The translations under genes were made by a program, and so were the position numbers. A stretch of 40,733 nt of DNA from Gammaproteobacteria bacterium (GTDB taxonomy: Bacteria > Pseudomonadota > Gammaproteobacteria > Steroidobacterales > Woeseiaceae), in NCBI GenBank assembly GCA_029865385.1, contig JAOUGX010000024.1, positions 1 to 40,733 of the forward strand. The letters are read 5' to 3'. A model generated the notes under the pieces. It had not been told where the DNA came from, did no database searches, and saw only the letters and a program-made list of their open reading frames with translations. Positions within the stretch are counted from its first letter, which is position 1. Each line of letters opens with the position of its first letter. Positions 1 to 9,445 of the stretch are shown here, one piece after another.

Positions 1-2854
1 CCTCCTGCAGCAGATCGGCAGGCTTATCCGCCTCATAGGTAACCGTTGACGGACGGTCGCTGGCCAGCCGGTCGCGAAGATCCTGTGCATCCTTCGCGAC
101 GAACACGTACTGAATGCTGTCGGCGTCCAGGTTTTCGCGGATCACGCGGTTTACGTCGGCCAGCGTCAGCTTGCTCAGCCCGTCCCGAACGTAGCTAGCG
201 AAGTTGTCCGTCCCGTAATAGCGGCTGTCGAGTTCGTAGCCGAGCTGCCGCGACTGCCCATCCATCAGCAGGCTGACGAATTTCGACAGGAAGCTTCGGC
301 TCGCCTCGAAATCCGATTCGCTGATGCCCTCCTCGATCAGCTTGTTCAGCTCGAACAGCGCGGTTCGTGTTGCGAAATGTGCGTCGTTGTTGCTGCGTAA
401 CGGCCTTACCCAGACCTGGAAGATCTGCTGTTGGCGCCCGAGATTCGTATCAGGGTGAAACTGGAACATGCCACGTGGAAAATATTCGACGTAGGCGTAG
501 TCACCGTAGTTCATGCCGCGCGTTTCGCGGATACGCTGGAAGAGGTGGCTATTGGTGCTGCGATGCTCGCCGAAATAGGAGCGCGCGAGCCACAATGCGA
601 CCCAGTCCGGGTCACCACGCTTCAGGTCGATTGGAAATCCGAACGACACGGCAACAGCGGGCGTCTCTTTCTCCACGATCGTGGCTGAGGAGCCATCTGG
701 CTTTGGTGCGTCCGGCACATCGAGCGCCACGCGTTCACCGGCCGGCAGCACCTGCAGGTCGCCGCTCACTCGCGTCGCGAATTCCGCCGGGTAACCGCCT
801 GCCAGACCGATAGTTATGTTCCGTATCGTGTAGTAGTCCGCATAAAACTTTTTGACGTCGTCCAGCGTGATCGATCTGATGTCGCGACTGTCGCCGAGGT
901 TCAGCGAACCGTACGGGTGCGCCGGACCAAACAGTTCCGCATAAAGGACCTCCTTGCCGAGCTCCTCGTCGTTGTTTCCGACAAGATCGGTACGGATCTG
1001 ATTGATCAGCTGCGTCTTCACGCGCTTGAAGTCCTGTTCACGCCAGCCTGGAGTCAACAGTTGCCCGCTGACCAGGTTGTACCACGTCTGCAGATTGTCC
1101 TTGTGAACCTGTCCGGAAAGACGCGTCATCTCCTTGTCCACCTGTGCGTCAAAGCCGGACGCTATCGGGTACATCGCGTCGTTGATCTGCTGAATCGTAT
1201 ACGTCGACGAGCCGCCGTCCGACACCATGGCGGCCGTCAGCGTGGCAAGTCCCTTTTTGCCGGCCGGATCCAGCGCCGCGCCGGCGTGAACGAGAAAGGC
1301 GACATCCACTAGCGGCGACGATGCGGAAGGCAGTGCCACGATCGACACCGGTTCGTTTTCGCTGCCGTCGCGACTCATGGAGCCGAGGTCGGGCGGCCTG
1401 ACCGCCTCGATTTCGGCTGCTTCATCGCCGTCTGCCACCATGACGCTTCGTGCCGCCACCAGCGCGTCGAGCGGCGCACTGCCGTCAATACCGGCAATGG
1501 AATTGCCACTCGACAGCGTAACGGTGACCCGCCCGGCATCATTGAAGTACTTGTCCGCATAAGTCCGCAGGTCCCCGGCAGTGAGTGCATCGTAACTGCG
1601 GTAGACCTCGTTGATAGTTTCCGGGGTTCGCCAGAACTGCACGAAACTGGCGAGCACCGCACCGATGTCGCCGGAGTTGTCGAGCTGCGCAGTGAACTGG
1701 TATCGCAGCCGCGACTTGGTCGCAGCCACCTTTGCAGCAGGCACCAGTTCAGTGCGGGCGCGCGCGAGCGTCTCGTGGATTGCGCTTTCGACATCCGCCG
1801 CATACGACTCGTCGGTGAGGCGCGCATAGATCATCAACAGGTTCGGATCCTTGCGGTCCGGAAAGTAAGTCTCGATCAGGTCGACAGACTGATCTTCCAG
1901 AACTAGCTTGCGGTACAGCTCGGAGGAATCCGAAAAATAGATCGAGGACAGCAGGTCCATTGACGGCATGTCCTTCTCGGTCGGTGCGTAAGCCGGGCCG
2001 CGAAATGCAATGAACAGGTAGGGCTGCGTCGGACTGTCCCATTGTATGTGCTCGTAAACCGGGCCGGACGGCGGCGGCTCGGCCGGGATTTCGGCAGTGT
2101 ATTTGCCTCGCTTCCAGCTGCCGAAGTATTTCTTGACCAGATCGAAGCTCGCTTCCGGATCGACATCGCCCACCAGGATGAGGGCGGTCTTTTCGGGCCG
2201 GTACCAGCGATCGAAGAAGGTTTTCGAATATTCGATCTGATCCGGCATCATCTCGATGTCCTCGATGAAACCCATCGTCGTGTGCCGGTAAGTGTGGTCT
2301 TTGAACGCTAACGCACGAATTCTTTCATAGGCTTTCGAGCTTGGGTCGGAGAAATTCTTCAGGTACTCGCCTTTGACTGCCAGTGCCTCGGTGCGAAAAT
2401 CCTCTTCCGAATATTGCAGATTCTGAAATCGGTCGGCTTCGATCTCGATGACTTTTTCCAGATCATCCTTGGTGAAAGTGATGTGGTAGTTGGTGTAATC
2501 GTCCGTGGTGTAGGCGTTTTGATCGGCGCCGGCCTTTTTCAGTATTTCGTTGTATTTTTCGGCCGGGTATTTCTCGGTTCCGCGAAACATCATGTGTTCG
2601 AAGAAATGCGCAAATCCGGATTTTCCAGGCTCGACTTCGTTCCGCGATCCGGTTTGCACCGGGATCTGGATCGTGACGATATCGGGGTAGTCCGTCTTGA
2701 CAACGATGACGCGAAGTCCGTTATCCAGATCGCGCATCAGGTATGGCATATCGAAAATTTTCGAACCGTCACTGGCAGTTACGGATTCTTCCGTGTGCCT
2801 GCCACAGGCGACGACAAGCGCGGCCATCAGCAGGCCGGCGACCAGTTTATTCAT
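1..2854 (-). CDS. M16 family zinc metalloprotease lipoprotein, 3' end beyond the window
   Basis: Two-domain pitrilysin-type peptidase, expected in the periplasm on a lipid anchor. About 951 codons are open from the ATG at 2854 to the window edge; the last visible residues fall in the final helical part of the family, so only a short C-terminus should be missing. The N-terminus is a lipoprotein signal (MNKLVAGLLMAALVVAC, acceptor Cys17). The zinc motif HFFEH gives ligands His83 and His87 and catalytic Glu86, and Glu163 lies 76 residues on, as expected for the third ligand. A second, inactive-type M16 domain fills the C-terminal half. The gene diverges from the amidohydrolase at 2991, so the 136-bp gap should hold both promoters. 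The family is confident; the substrate is unknown. Confidence 0.93.
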   Translation of the reverse strand, partial: MNKLVAGLLMAALVVACGRHTEESVTASDGSKIFDMPYLMRDLDNGLRVIVVKTDYPDIVTIQIPVQTGSRNEVEPGKSGFAHFFEHMMFRGTEKYPAEKYNEILKKAGADQNAYTTDDYTNYHITFTKDDLEKVIEIEADRFQNLQYSEEDFRTEALAVKGEYLKNFSDPSSKAYERIRALAFKDHTYRHTTMGFIEDIEMMPDQIEYSKTFFDRWYRPEKTALILVGDVDPEASFDLVKKYFGSWKRGKYTAEIPAEPPPSGPVYEHIQWDSPTQPYLFIAFRGPAYAPTEKDMPSMDLLSSIYFSDSSELYRKLVLEDQSVDLIETYFPDRKDPNLLMIYARLTDESYAADVESAIHETLARARTELVPAAKVAATKSRLRYQFTAQLDNSGDIGAVLASFVQFWRTPETINEVYRSYDALTAGDLRTYADKYFNDAGRVTVTLSSGNSIAGIDGSAPLDALVAARSVMVADGDEAAEIEAVRPPDLGSMSRDGSENEPVSIVALPSASSPLVDVAFLVHAGAALDPAGKKGLATLTAAMVSDGGSSTYTIQQINDAMYPIASGFDAQVDKEMTRLSGQVHKDNLQTWYNLVSGQLLTPGWREQDFKRVKTQLINQIRTDLVGNNDEELGKEVLYAELFGPAHPYGSLNLGDSRDIRSITLDDVKKFYADYYTIRNITIGLAGGYPAEFATRVSGDLQVLPAGERVALDVPDAPKPDGSSATIVEKETPAVAVSFGFPIDLKRGDPDWVALWLARSYFGEHRSTNSHLFQRIRETRGMNYGDYAYVEYFPRGMFQFHPDTNLGRQQQIFQVWVRPLRSNNDAHFATRTALFELNKLIEEGISESDFEASRSFLSKFVSLLMDGQSRQLGYELDSRYYGTDNFASYVRDGLSKLTLADVNRVIRENLDADSIQYVFVAKDAQDLRDRLASDRPSTVTYEADKPADLLQE

Positions 2855-2990
2855 CCAATCAATCTCCACAGCGTTTACACTATTGCCCCCGTATGACACC
2901 GCGAGCCGACGGGCGTTGCATGTTATCTGTTCGAAGCGGCACATGCATTTGGCAGCAACGGGCTGAATTTGAAACCACCGGAGAATATTC

Positions 2991-4670
2991 TTGTTATATC
3001 GTTTACAAACAATAGCTTATGTTGCTTTTTCTTGGCTCTCATTGAGTTCCGCACAGGCCGACACGCTGCTGCATTCGGTGCAGGGCTACACGTCGACCGC
3101 CACTGGCGAGATTCGCGAATTCACCGTACTGGTATTCGACGACAAAGGCCGGATTCTTGCCGCCGGCAGCGATGAGCTTCGGACAGTACACGGCGACGCC
3201 AAGGCGATCGACGGTACCGGGCGCTTCGTTCTCCCCGGCCTGATCGATGCACACGCCCACGTATCCAGCCAGGGCTTTCTGCAGGTACGGCTGGACGTCA
3301 CTGGCGTTGCCAGCCTCGAGGAGGCGGTTGCAAAGATCGCCGCATACGACAAGGCGCATCCGGGTTCCGGCTGGATTACCGGGCGCGGCTGGAACCAGGT
3401 CCTGTGGCCGGTCAGGGAATTTCCGACTGCCGCCGACATCGATGCGGTCGTGTCGAACCGGCCGGTCTGGCTCAACCGCATCGATGGACATGCCGGCTGG
3501 GCCAACAGCAAGGCGCTCGAGATTGCCGGCATCGACAACGACACGCCCGACCCGGTCGGCGGAAAGATTCATCGGGACAGCGACGGACGCGCCACAGGCA
3601 CACTGATCGACAATGCCATGGACCTGGTTTCCAGCAAGGTACCGGAACCGGCCAAGGACGATTACCGTGCCGCATTCATCGCCGCCTTCGGTCAACTCAC
3701 ATCGCTTGGCCTCACCAGCGTGCACGATGCCGGCGTAGACATCAGCGAAATCGAGGCGCTGATGTCGATGGCAGACAATGGCGAAATGTCGATGCGTATT
3801 TACGCGATGATTGCCGGTGCCGGCGAAAACCTCGACGCGATTGGCAAACCCATCCGCAGCTATGGCAACGACCGGCTGTCGGTCATGTCAGTCAAACTGG
3901 TTTCCGACGGCGCACTGGGAAGTCGCGGCGCGGCGATGATCGAACCGTACTCCGACGATGCGGAAAACCGTGGCCTGCCGTTCTGGACGCAGGCGCAACT
4001 GGACGAAATGGTAGTCAAGGCGAACGGCATGGGCTTCCAGGTCGGCATTCACGCGATCGGCGATTACGGCAACAAGCAGTCGCTGGACGCGTTCGACAAG
4101 GCACAGGGCGGCAAGGCCTCTGCACTGCGCAACCGCGTCGAACACGCGCAGATCATCCAGCTCTCGGACATTCCGCGCTTCGCAAAACTTGGCGTGATCG
4201 CCTCGATGCAGGCGACGCATGCGACCAGCGACATGAACATGGCGGAAGATCGCATCGGCGCGGAACGAATAAAAGGCGCCTACGCGTGGCGCAAGCTACT
4301 GGACAGCGGCGCCGTCATCGCCAACGGCTCGGATTTCCCGGTCGAGCTGCCGGACCCGATGCACGGCCTGTATGCGTCGGTCACGAGGCAAAGCCGAGCG
4401 GGCATGCCGGACGGCGGCTGGTATGCGTCGGAGTCGCTGACGCGCGCCGAAACACTGCATTCCTGGACTTATGCTGCGGCCTATGCGGCGCACCAGGAAG
4501 ATCGTCTCGGGACGCTGGAGCCGGGCAAGTGGGCGGACTTCATCGTCGTCGATCGTGACTACTTCAAAATTCCCGAATCGGAAATCGACGACATCCGGGT
4601 TTTGCAAACCTGGGTCGGGGGTGAACTCGTCTACGAACACTGTGGCGATTCGTCGGACGACACTTGCTGA
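2991..4670 (+). CDS. Exported amidohydrolase family 3 protein (YtcJ-like)
   Basis: Metal-dependent hydrolase of the PF07969 amidohydrolase class, 559 residues. The start is a TTG at 2991 with GGAG eight bases upstream. This gives a signal peptide ending SSAQA before residue 24, so the mature enzyme is probably periplasmic. Visible metal-site motifs are DAHAH near residue 86, GIHAIGDYGN near residue 350, EHAQI near residue 384 and GSDFPVE near residue 446, in the order usual for the family. YtcJ-like proteins hydrolyse amide or N-acyl bonds, but the actual substrate cannot be read from the sequence. The following hydrolase gene begins 11 bases after the stop, which suggests co-transcription. 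Confidence 0.88.
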   Translation: MLYRLQTIAYVAFSWLSLSSAQADTLLHSVQGYTSTATGEIREFTVLVFDDKGRILAAGSDELRTVHGDAKAIDGTGRFVLPGLIDAHAHVSSQGFLQVRLDVTGVASLEEAVAKIAAYDKAHPGSGWITGRGWNQVLWPVREFPTAADIDAVVSNRPVWLNRIDGHAGWANSKALEIAGIDNDTPDPVGGKIHRDSDGRATGTLIDNAMDLVSSKVPEPAKDDYRAAFIAAFGQLTSLGLTSVHDAGVDISEIEALMSMADNGEMSMRIYAMIAGAGENLDAIGKPIRSYGNDRLSVMSVKLVSDGALGSRGAAMIEPYSDDAENRGLPFWTQAQLDEMVVKANGMGFQVGIHAIGDYGNKQSLDAFDKAQGGKASALRNRVEHAQIIQLSDIPRFAKLGVIASMQATHATSDMNMAEDRIGAERIKGAYAWRKLLDSGAVIANGSDFPVELPDPMHGLYASVTRQSRAGMPDGGWYASESLTRAETLHSWTYAAAYAAHQEDRLGTLEPGKWADFIVVDRDYFKIPESEIDDIRVLQTWVGGELVYEHCGDSSDDTC

Positions 4671-4681
4671 GAGGTGGCACG

Positions 4682-5473
4682 ATGATCGTCGAGCAGCTCT
4701 GGACCGGAAACGCCTATCGCAATTTCAATTACCTGATCGCCTGCCCTGAAACCGGCGACGCGCTGGCGATCGATCCGCTCGACTACGAAAAATGCCTGAA
4801 AGCCGCCGAATCACGCGACTGGACGATTACGCAAATCCTGAACACGCACGAACACGGAGATCACACTGGCGGTAACAAAGCCATGGTACGCGCGACCGGC
4901 GCGCGCGTCATAGCGCATCGCGATGCGGGCAAGCGCATCCCCGGCGTCGATCGGGGTGTCTCAGCCGGCGACGTCATTCGCGTCGGCAAAACGGTCGAGC
5001 TGGAATGCCTCGATACGCCCGGCCATACGATGTGCCATATCTGCCTGTTGTCGCACACGAATCAGCCGGCCTTGTTCAGCGGCGACACGCTGTTCAATGC
5101 CGGCGCCGGAAATTGCCACAACGGCGGCCACCCGGAAGAGTTGTACCGGACCTTTTCGACGCAGCTCGACAAGCTGCCCGATACCACACGGATCTTTCCC
5201 GGCCACGATTACCTGGTCAACAACCTGGAATTCACGCTGGATCGCGAGCCGGACAACAAGGTGGCAGCAGAACTGCTCGAAGCGAAGAAGAACCAGGATC
5301 CGGCAAACGCCTATGTCACCACTCTCGCGGAGGAACGAGACATCAACACGTTTTTCCGGCTGCAGAGCCCGTCGGTGATCCGGCGTTTGCGGGAGGCATT
5401 CCCGGACCTGGGCGAGAAACCGGATTCGCGGGAAGTATTTCTGAAGTTGCGGCAATTGCGCAACGATTGGTAG
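4682..5473 (+). CDS. gloB: Hydroxyacylglutathione hydrolase-like metallo-beta-lactamase fold protein
   Basis: Glyoxalase II-type hydrolase of 263 residues, expected to cleave S-lactoylglutathione or a related thioester in the cytoplasm. The dinuclear zinc signature THEHGDH is at residues 55-61. It is followed by DTPGHT, LFSGDTLF and FPGHDY, which supply the remaining ligands in family order. The C-terminal helical region is present and ends in a short basic tail. The ATG at 4682 is chosen over an upstream in-frame TTG at 4664 because GAGAGG sits just before it and the TTG would overlap the stop of the previous gene. The substrate is inferred from family; other thioester hydrolases share the fold. 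Confidence 0.85.
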   Translation: MIVEQLWTGNAYRNFNYLIACPETGDALAIDPLDYEKCLKAAESRDWTITQILNTHEHGDHTGGNKAMVRATGARVIAHRDAGKRIPGVDRGVSAGDVIRVGKTVELECLDTPGHTMCHICLLSHTNQPALFSGDTLFNAGAGNCHNGGHPEELYRTFSTQLDKLPDTTRIFPGHDYLVNNLEFTLDREPDNKVAAELLEAKKNQDPANAYVTTLAEERDINTFFRLQSPSVIRRLREAFPDLGEKPDSREVFLKLRQLRNDW

Positions 5474-5477
5474 TCGT

Positions 5478-5669
5478 GTCGCCCGCGATGCAGGCCAATC
5501 TGCCTGTCTGACAGGATAATTTGTCGGCGGGTACAAATTGATCTTGATTGCGATATTGGTCGAAACCTCGGGATGTCGCCTGCAATGCAGGCTCCTACAG
5601 GTCTTGCTCGACATCGATGTCGCCTGCGATACCAACAATGCATTTGTAGGAGCCTGCATCGCAGGCGAC
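5478..5669. repeat. Cluster of REP-like palindromic repeats
   Basis: Four related motifs built on GTCGCCTGC and GCAGGC occur in 192 bases. Positions 5575-5599 and 5645-5669 are nearly perfect inverted copies (core GCCTGCRATGCAGGCTCC with CCTACA). Shorter versions lie at 5478-5495 and 5619-5630. The arrangement can fold into one large hairpin between the end of gloB and the end of the convergent kinase gene. A related palindrome recurs at 31003. These resemble the REP/BIME elements mobilised by REP-associated tyrosine transposases; no transposase gene is in the window. Confidence 0.8.
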
Positions 5670-5671
5670 TC

Positions 5672-6505
5672 TCAGCGAATACGTTGCTGCAGGTTTTCCA
5701 GCCGCACGGCCTGCTGGCGGTTGCGGCTCAGCAAATGGCGATTGGCCAGCCACAACCATTGAATCGCATCGTACAGGCGAACCTGGCACTCAAGGCGTTC
5801 GCGCGTCTCCGCGCTCGCGCCACCCGTGTAAGCGCTCAGCAAGCGCTCTGCCGCAGCCTGATCCAGGTTGTGAAAACCGATCAACGAGGCCAGGTCGAAA
5901 AAAGGATCGTTGTCGCATGCGTACTCCCAGTCGAGCAGTTTCAACTCGGGCGTGGCGATGATGTTCTGTGCGATCAGGTCGTTGTGGCAGCAGTGCATTG
6001 ATTCTGCGACCGGCAGGCTGCCGACGATGTCTACGCAGTGCAACGCAAACGAATGCAACTCCTGGCGTAGCTGCAATTTCTCGGCATAACGCCGTGCCGC
6101 GGACGAAGCGTCGAAGCGGTTGCCCGACACTGGCAGCGCGTGAACTTTTCGCAGCAGTTCGCACAGAGATTCGATGTTGGCGGTGTCGCCGAGATCGTTT
6201 ACGGACCAGACCTGTCCCGGCAGGAAAGCGCAAAGCAATATGCCTGCTTCGGGATCGGCAAAAACGACTTCCGGAGCCAAACCCGCTTGCGCGGCCGAAC
6301 GCAAAATTGCAGTCTCGCGCCGGCGATCCAGCATGAACGCTGCGGTGTGTGCGGCATCGAGGCGCAATACGAAAGTATCCGCACCCCGGATGACCATGAA
6401 CGAGCGGTTCGTAAGGCCGCCTTTCAGTTCCTCGATAAAAACGTCGTCCGCCCGCCAGCCTGGGATCGCGGAAATTGCTTCGATCGCGGTCGTCGAATGA
6501 CTCAT
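5672..6505 (-). CDS. Choline/aminoglycoside-kinase family protein, probable thiamine kinase
   Basis: Small-molecule kinase of 277 residues in the APH/choline kinase superfamily. The Brenner motif CHNDLIAQNII (catalytic Asp, metal-binding Asn) is near residues 175-185 and is followed by the metal-binding LLDWEYA. The N-lobe shows the loop GGLTNRSF. Its ATG overlaps the stop of the permease gene by four bases (ATGA), so the two are translationally coupled. Because the operon sits behind a TPP riboswitch, the likely substrate is thiamine, as for E. coli ThiK. That substrate is inferred from context, and homoserine, choline or ethanolamine kinase activity is not excluded by sequence alone. Confidence 0.82.
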   Translation of the reverse strand: MSHSTTAIEAISAIPGWRADDVFIEELKGGLTNRSFMVIRGADTFVLRLDAAHTAAFMLDRRRETAILRSAAQAGLAPEVVFADPEAGILLCAFLPGQVWSVNDLGDTANIESLCELLRKVHALPVSGNRFDASSAARRYAEKLQLRQELHSFALHCVDIVGSLPVAESMHCCHNDLIAQNIIATPELKLLDWEYACDNDPFFDLASLIGFHNLDQAAAERLLSAYTGGASAETRERLECQVRLYDAIQWLWLANRHLLSRNRQQAVRLENLQQRIR

Positions 6506-7122
6506 GCGGTTACCGCCAGAAGTCGCTGGCTTACGAGCGAACGCCTCCAGCTTATGAGGCCGAAAGGAATCAGTACCAGGTACACGACGAACAGCAATGC
6601 AGTGAGCTGCAAGTCGCGCGACCAGTAGATCGCAACCGATGCGGCGTCGATGACCAGCCAGTACCACCAGTTCTCGAGCACTTTCCTTGCGACCAGGAAG
6701 GTCGCCCACATCGCAGCGAATGTCGTCATCGAGTCCACATAGGGAAGCGCGGCGTCGGTGAAGCGCTGCAGCAGGTAACCGCTCAACGTCGCAATCCCGG
6801 CAATAGAAAGCAGCGCCATCGCATGCACGCGCACTGGCCAGACAGACACAGGCAAATCTGCCTCGCCGCCGCCGCTTCGCCACACTTGCCAGCCATACGC
6901 CGCCATCAGGAAATAGAATCCGTTGAGCAAGGACTCCATGTATAGCCTGGCTTCAAAAAACAGGTAAACGTAAATCGCCGTGCTGACGGCGGCACAGAAC
7001 CAGCACCAGATATTCTGGCGGATAGCCAGCAGCAAATAGGCAATGGCCATCACAACGGCAAACAACTCCGGCGCCGAGAGCGCCGCAAACTGCTGCCCGA
7101 GTTGATGCGCAATCAATTGCAT
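6502..7122 (-). CDS. pnuT: PnuC/PnuT-family vitamin permease, probable thiamine transporter
   Basis: Inner-membrane protein of 206 residues with six or seven hydrophobic helices. It carries the PnuC-family WxxW-type aromatic stretches, for example NIWCWFCAAVSTAIYVYLFF and ENWWYWLVIDAASVAIYW. PnuC proteins import nicotinamide riboside; the PnuT branch imports thiamine and is recognised mainly by being under TPP riboswitch control next to an outer membrane receptor, as here. It starts six bases after the receptor stop and overlaps the kinase start. In this family the downstream kinase is thought to trap the unphosphorylated vitamin after facilitated diffusion. Family is confident; thiamine specificity is inferred from the riboswitch. 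Confidence 0.87.
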   Translation of the reverse strand: MQLIAHQLGQQFAALSAPELFAVVMAIAYLLLAIRQNIWCWFCAAVSTAIYVYLFFEARLYMESLLNGFYFLMAAYGWQVWRSGGGEADLPVSVWPVRVHAMALLSIAGIATLSGYLLQRFTDAALPYVDSMTTFAAMWATFLVARKVLENWWYWLVIDAASVAIYWSRDLQLTALLFVVYLVLIPFGLISWRRSLVSQRLLAVTA

Positions 7123-7128
7123 TTGATA

Positions 7129-9264
7129 TCAGAACCCGAAGTCGAGGGTCACACCGAGCTGGCGCGGATCGCCCTGTCGGATGTACAGGGTGTTCGGGAA
7201 CAGCGGTGGCTCGTTACCGAAATAGAAGCCCCGCACCGCGTATTCCTCGTCGAAGACATTTCGCGCCCATAGCTGGGCAGACCAGCGTTCCGTTTCATAG
7301 CCGATGCGTGCGTGCACCAGCTGGTAAGCGCTCGACTTCTGGTTATTGCTGACGTCGAAATAGAAAGTGTCACGCGCGGTGATATCGAGGTGCGCGAACA
7401 GTCCGTCATGGTGACGCCAGGTTCCACCGAAGGCGAGCGTATACGCCGGCGCGTGCGCCTGTGCGCGCCCCGACAGGTCGCTGAGTTCCGTCTCTCCGGT
7501 TTGCAATGTCAAGAACTCGCTGAACTCCGCATTCAGTAATCCCGCGTTCGCATACAGCTCCCATGCATCGGACGGCAGCCAGCGCAGGTCCGCCTCGAAA
7601 CCCAGCGTGCGTCCCTGCGCGGCATTGTCTGTATAAAAAACGAAGGAGGCCGGATCACCTGGCACCAGCTGCAGCGATGTCCTGACCTGCTGATCCATTC
7701 GACGGCTGTAAAACACGGATGCTCCGGCGGTCATTCTGCCGTCCATCAAGCTCGACTTGAACCCTGCTTCGATGTTCCACAAAGATTCCGTCCCGTAGTC
7801 CCGCTGGTCTTCGTCCGGTACGTCTCCGAGGTTGAAGCCGCCCGCCTTGTAACCTTTCGACACAGTGACAAAGGCCAGCAATTCGTCCGTGAAAAAGTGC
7901 CGGTACGAAAGCTCGCCCCCGATCATGGTCTCGCCCGGTCCCAGCGCGAGCCCCGCCGAATCGTTGTAGTCCGTAGAGCGGTTCTCTATCCGCAAGCCGA
8001 ATCCCAGTCGCCCGGACTCCCCGACGTCCGATTCAAGCTGTCCGAACAGCGCGGCATTCAGTGCGTCAAAACGACCTGAATAGCGGGAATCCAGCGAATC
8101 CTGGAAAAAGGAATCGTCGTACTGTCCAATGTTGTGGGTGTCCAGGTCATCCTGCATTGCCAGTGCGTACAAACCGACGAGCCAGTCGGTCGTGTCGCCG
8201 AATATTCGTCCCTCGTCCGCGGATCTGAACCTGAATTCCTGGCTGACGGTACGGCGCTTACGATCGCTCGCGGAAAAGTAATCGTAGATTACGGGCGCCC
8301 AGGCATCGTCGTTGCCCCAGTCGGCGTCGTATGAGAACACTATCGACGAACTCGCGGCCGACGTGAGCGAAGAGAATTCGTAGCGATCGGATCCGTTCCA
8401 GCTCGCTTTGACTGATATGCCGGCGCTCCGCTGCGCGTCTCGTCCCGGTTTGTCGGACAGCACATCAAGGCTGTTGTCGATGGCAAAGGCATCGTAGCCA
8501 TCGTCAACATCGGTATACATCGCCGTCAATCGCAAGGTCCAGTCGCTCGACGACTCCCAGAGTATTTTGCCGCGCAAAGTGGTTTCGTCGCGCCCGTTGG
8601 TATCGTCCCGCTGCAGGTAGCCATTGCGGCGAAATCCGTCACTTTGGTAATGGTGTGCACTCAGGCGGTACCTGAACGAGTCTTCGCCGACCGGTCCGCC
8701 GAACGCAACGCCGCCGGCTACGGCATCGTTGCCGCCAGCGCTCAGGCGGAAAGTACCGGCGAACTCGTCACCGGGATCGGTACTGTGAACATTGATCAGT
8801 CCCGCCAGCGCGTTCGCCCCGTAGCGGCTGCCCTGCGGACCGCGAAGCACTTCGATCTGTTGCACATCGAAAAGCGTTGCAATCGTGCCGATACCGCTGA
8901 AATCGATATCGTCGATGATGAATCCGACCGACGGATTCGGTGCGCCTTCGTATTGCTCGAGCTCGCCGACGCCTCGAATCTGCAGATAGCGCGCCCTGTG
9001 TCCGTCGCCGGACCAGTTGAGGTTCGGCACGATGGCTATGAGCTCTTCGAAATGCTGCACGGCCGAGCGTTCGATCATCTCCCGATCGAGTACCGTCACG
9101 CTGCTCGGAATCTCGAAAGTAGTACGTTCACGGAAATCGGCAGTCACGATGATTTCGTCTATGCCCTGCCCGGGTTCCTTGTCGGCAAATGCCGGGCCGC
9201 AAACGACAGCAGCGAAAAGCACTGAAGATAGACTGCTTCGGAAAAAACTTTGTGTTGGAAACAT
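7129..9264 (-). CDS. TonB-dependent outer membrane receptor, thiamine-regulated
   Basis: Outer membrane active transporter of 711 residues. The signal peptide ends AFA before Asp28, and a TonB-box-like DEIIVTA is at 36-42. The plug domain shows RGVGELEQYEGAPNPSVGF and VEVLRGPQ-type residues (IEVLRGPQGSRYGANALAG), and the long beta-barrel ends in a terminal Phe (LDFGF), as outer membrane proteins do. It is the first gene after a TPP riboswitch and is followed at once by a PnuC/PnuT permease and a kinase, so it should carry thiamine or a phosphorylated or precursor form across the outer membrane. The riboswitch's 3' end lies within about 12 bases of the ATG and next to GGAAGAGGA, so translation is the probable control point. 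Confidence 0.93.
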   Translation of the reverse strand: MFPTQSFFRSSLSSVLFAAVVCGPAFADKEPGQGIDEIIVTADFRERTTFEIPSSVTVLDREMIERSAVQHFEELIAIVPNLNWSGDGHRARYLQIRGVGELEQYEGAPNPSVGFIIDDIDFSGIGTIATLFDVQQIEVLRGPQGSRYGANALAGLINVHSTDPGDEFAGTFRLSAGGNDAVAGGVAFGGPVGEDSFRYRLSAHHYQSDGFRRNGYLQRDDTNGRDETTLRGKILWESSSDWTLRLTAMYTDVDDGYDAFAIDNSLDVLSDKPGRDAQRSAGISVKASWNGSDRYEFSSLTSAASSSIVFSYDADWGNDDAWAPVIYDYFSASDRKRRTVSQEFRFRSADEGRIFGDTTDWLVGLYALAMQDDLDTHNIGQYDDSFFQDSLDSRYSGRFDALNAALFGQLESDVGESGRLGFGLRIENRSTDYNDSAGLALGPGETMIGGELSYRHFFTDELLAFVTVSKGYKAGGFNLGDVPDEDQRDYGTESLWNIEAGFKSSLMDGRMTAGASVFYSRRMDQQVRTSLQLVPGDPASFVFYTDNAAQGRTLGFEADLRWLPSDAWELYANAGLLNAEFSEFLTLQTGETELSDLSGRAQAHAPAYTLAFGGTWRHHDGLFAHLDITARDTFYFDVSNNQKSSAYQLVHARIGYETERWSAQLWARNVFDEEYAVRGFYFGNEPPLFPNTLYIRQGDPRQLGVTLDFGF

Positions 9265-9273
9265 GCGGAAATC

Positions 9274-9436
9274 CTCTTCCTACGCCGGCATTACCCGGTT
9301 CAGGTTTTAAGGGTTCCCGTGTTGCTCATGCCACCCGGCACGACACGGATCTCAGGCAAGCCCGTCGAACTGCTGTGCCGATTTCGCGAAAGAATGTGCG
9401 AACGGCGGTTCGATGCGGCTGATAGCCACCCCTGTG
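9274..9436 (-). promoter_or_regulatory. TPP riboswitch (THI element)
   Basis: Read on the minus strand, the conserved THI-box blocks appear in order. AGGGGTGGC (9425-9433) is the 5' strand of P2 and start of P3. CTGAGA (9350-9355) follows P3. ACCCTT (9309-9314) is the 3' strand of P2. P4/P5 runs from ACCTGAACC to GCCGGCGTAGG (9277-9305), with P5 formed by CCGG pairing CCGG. P3 is long (about 70 bases), and an extra hairpin with arms CCGTGT and ACACGG sits between CTGAGA and ACCC. A convincing P1 was not found by eye. The element ends beside the ribosome-binding site of the TonB receptor gene, so TPP binding probably hides it. Confidence 0.93.
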
Positions 9437-9445
9437 ACGCTGCGG

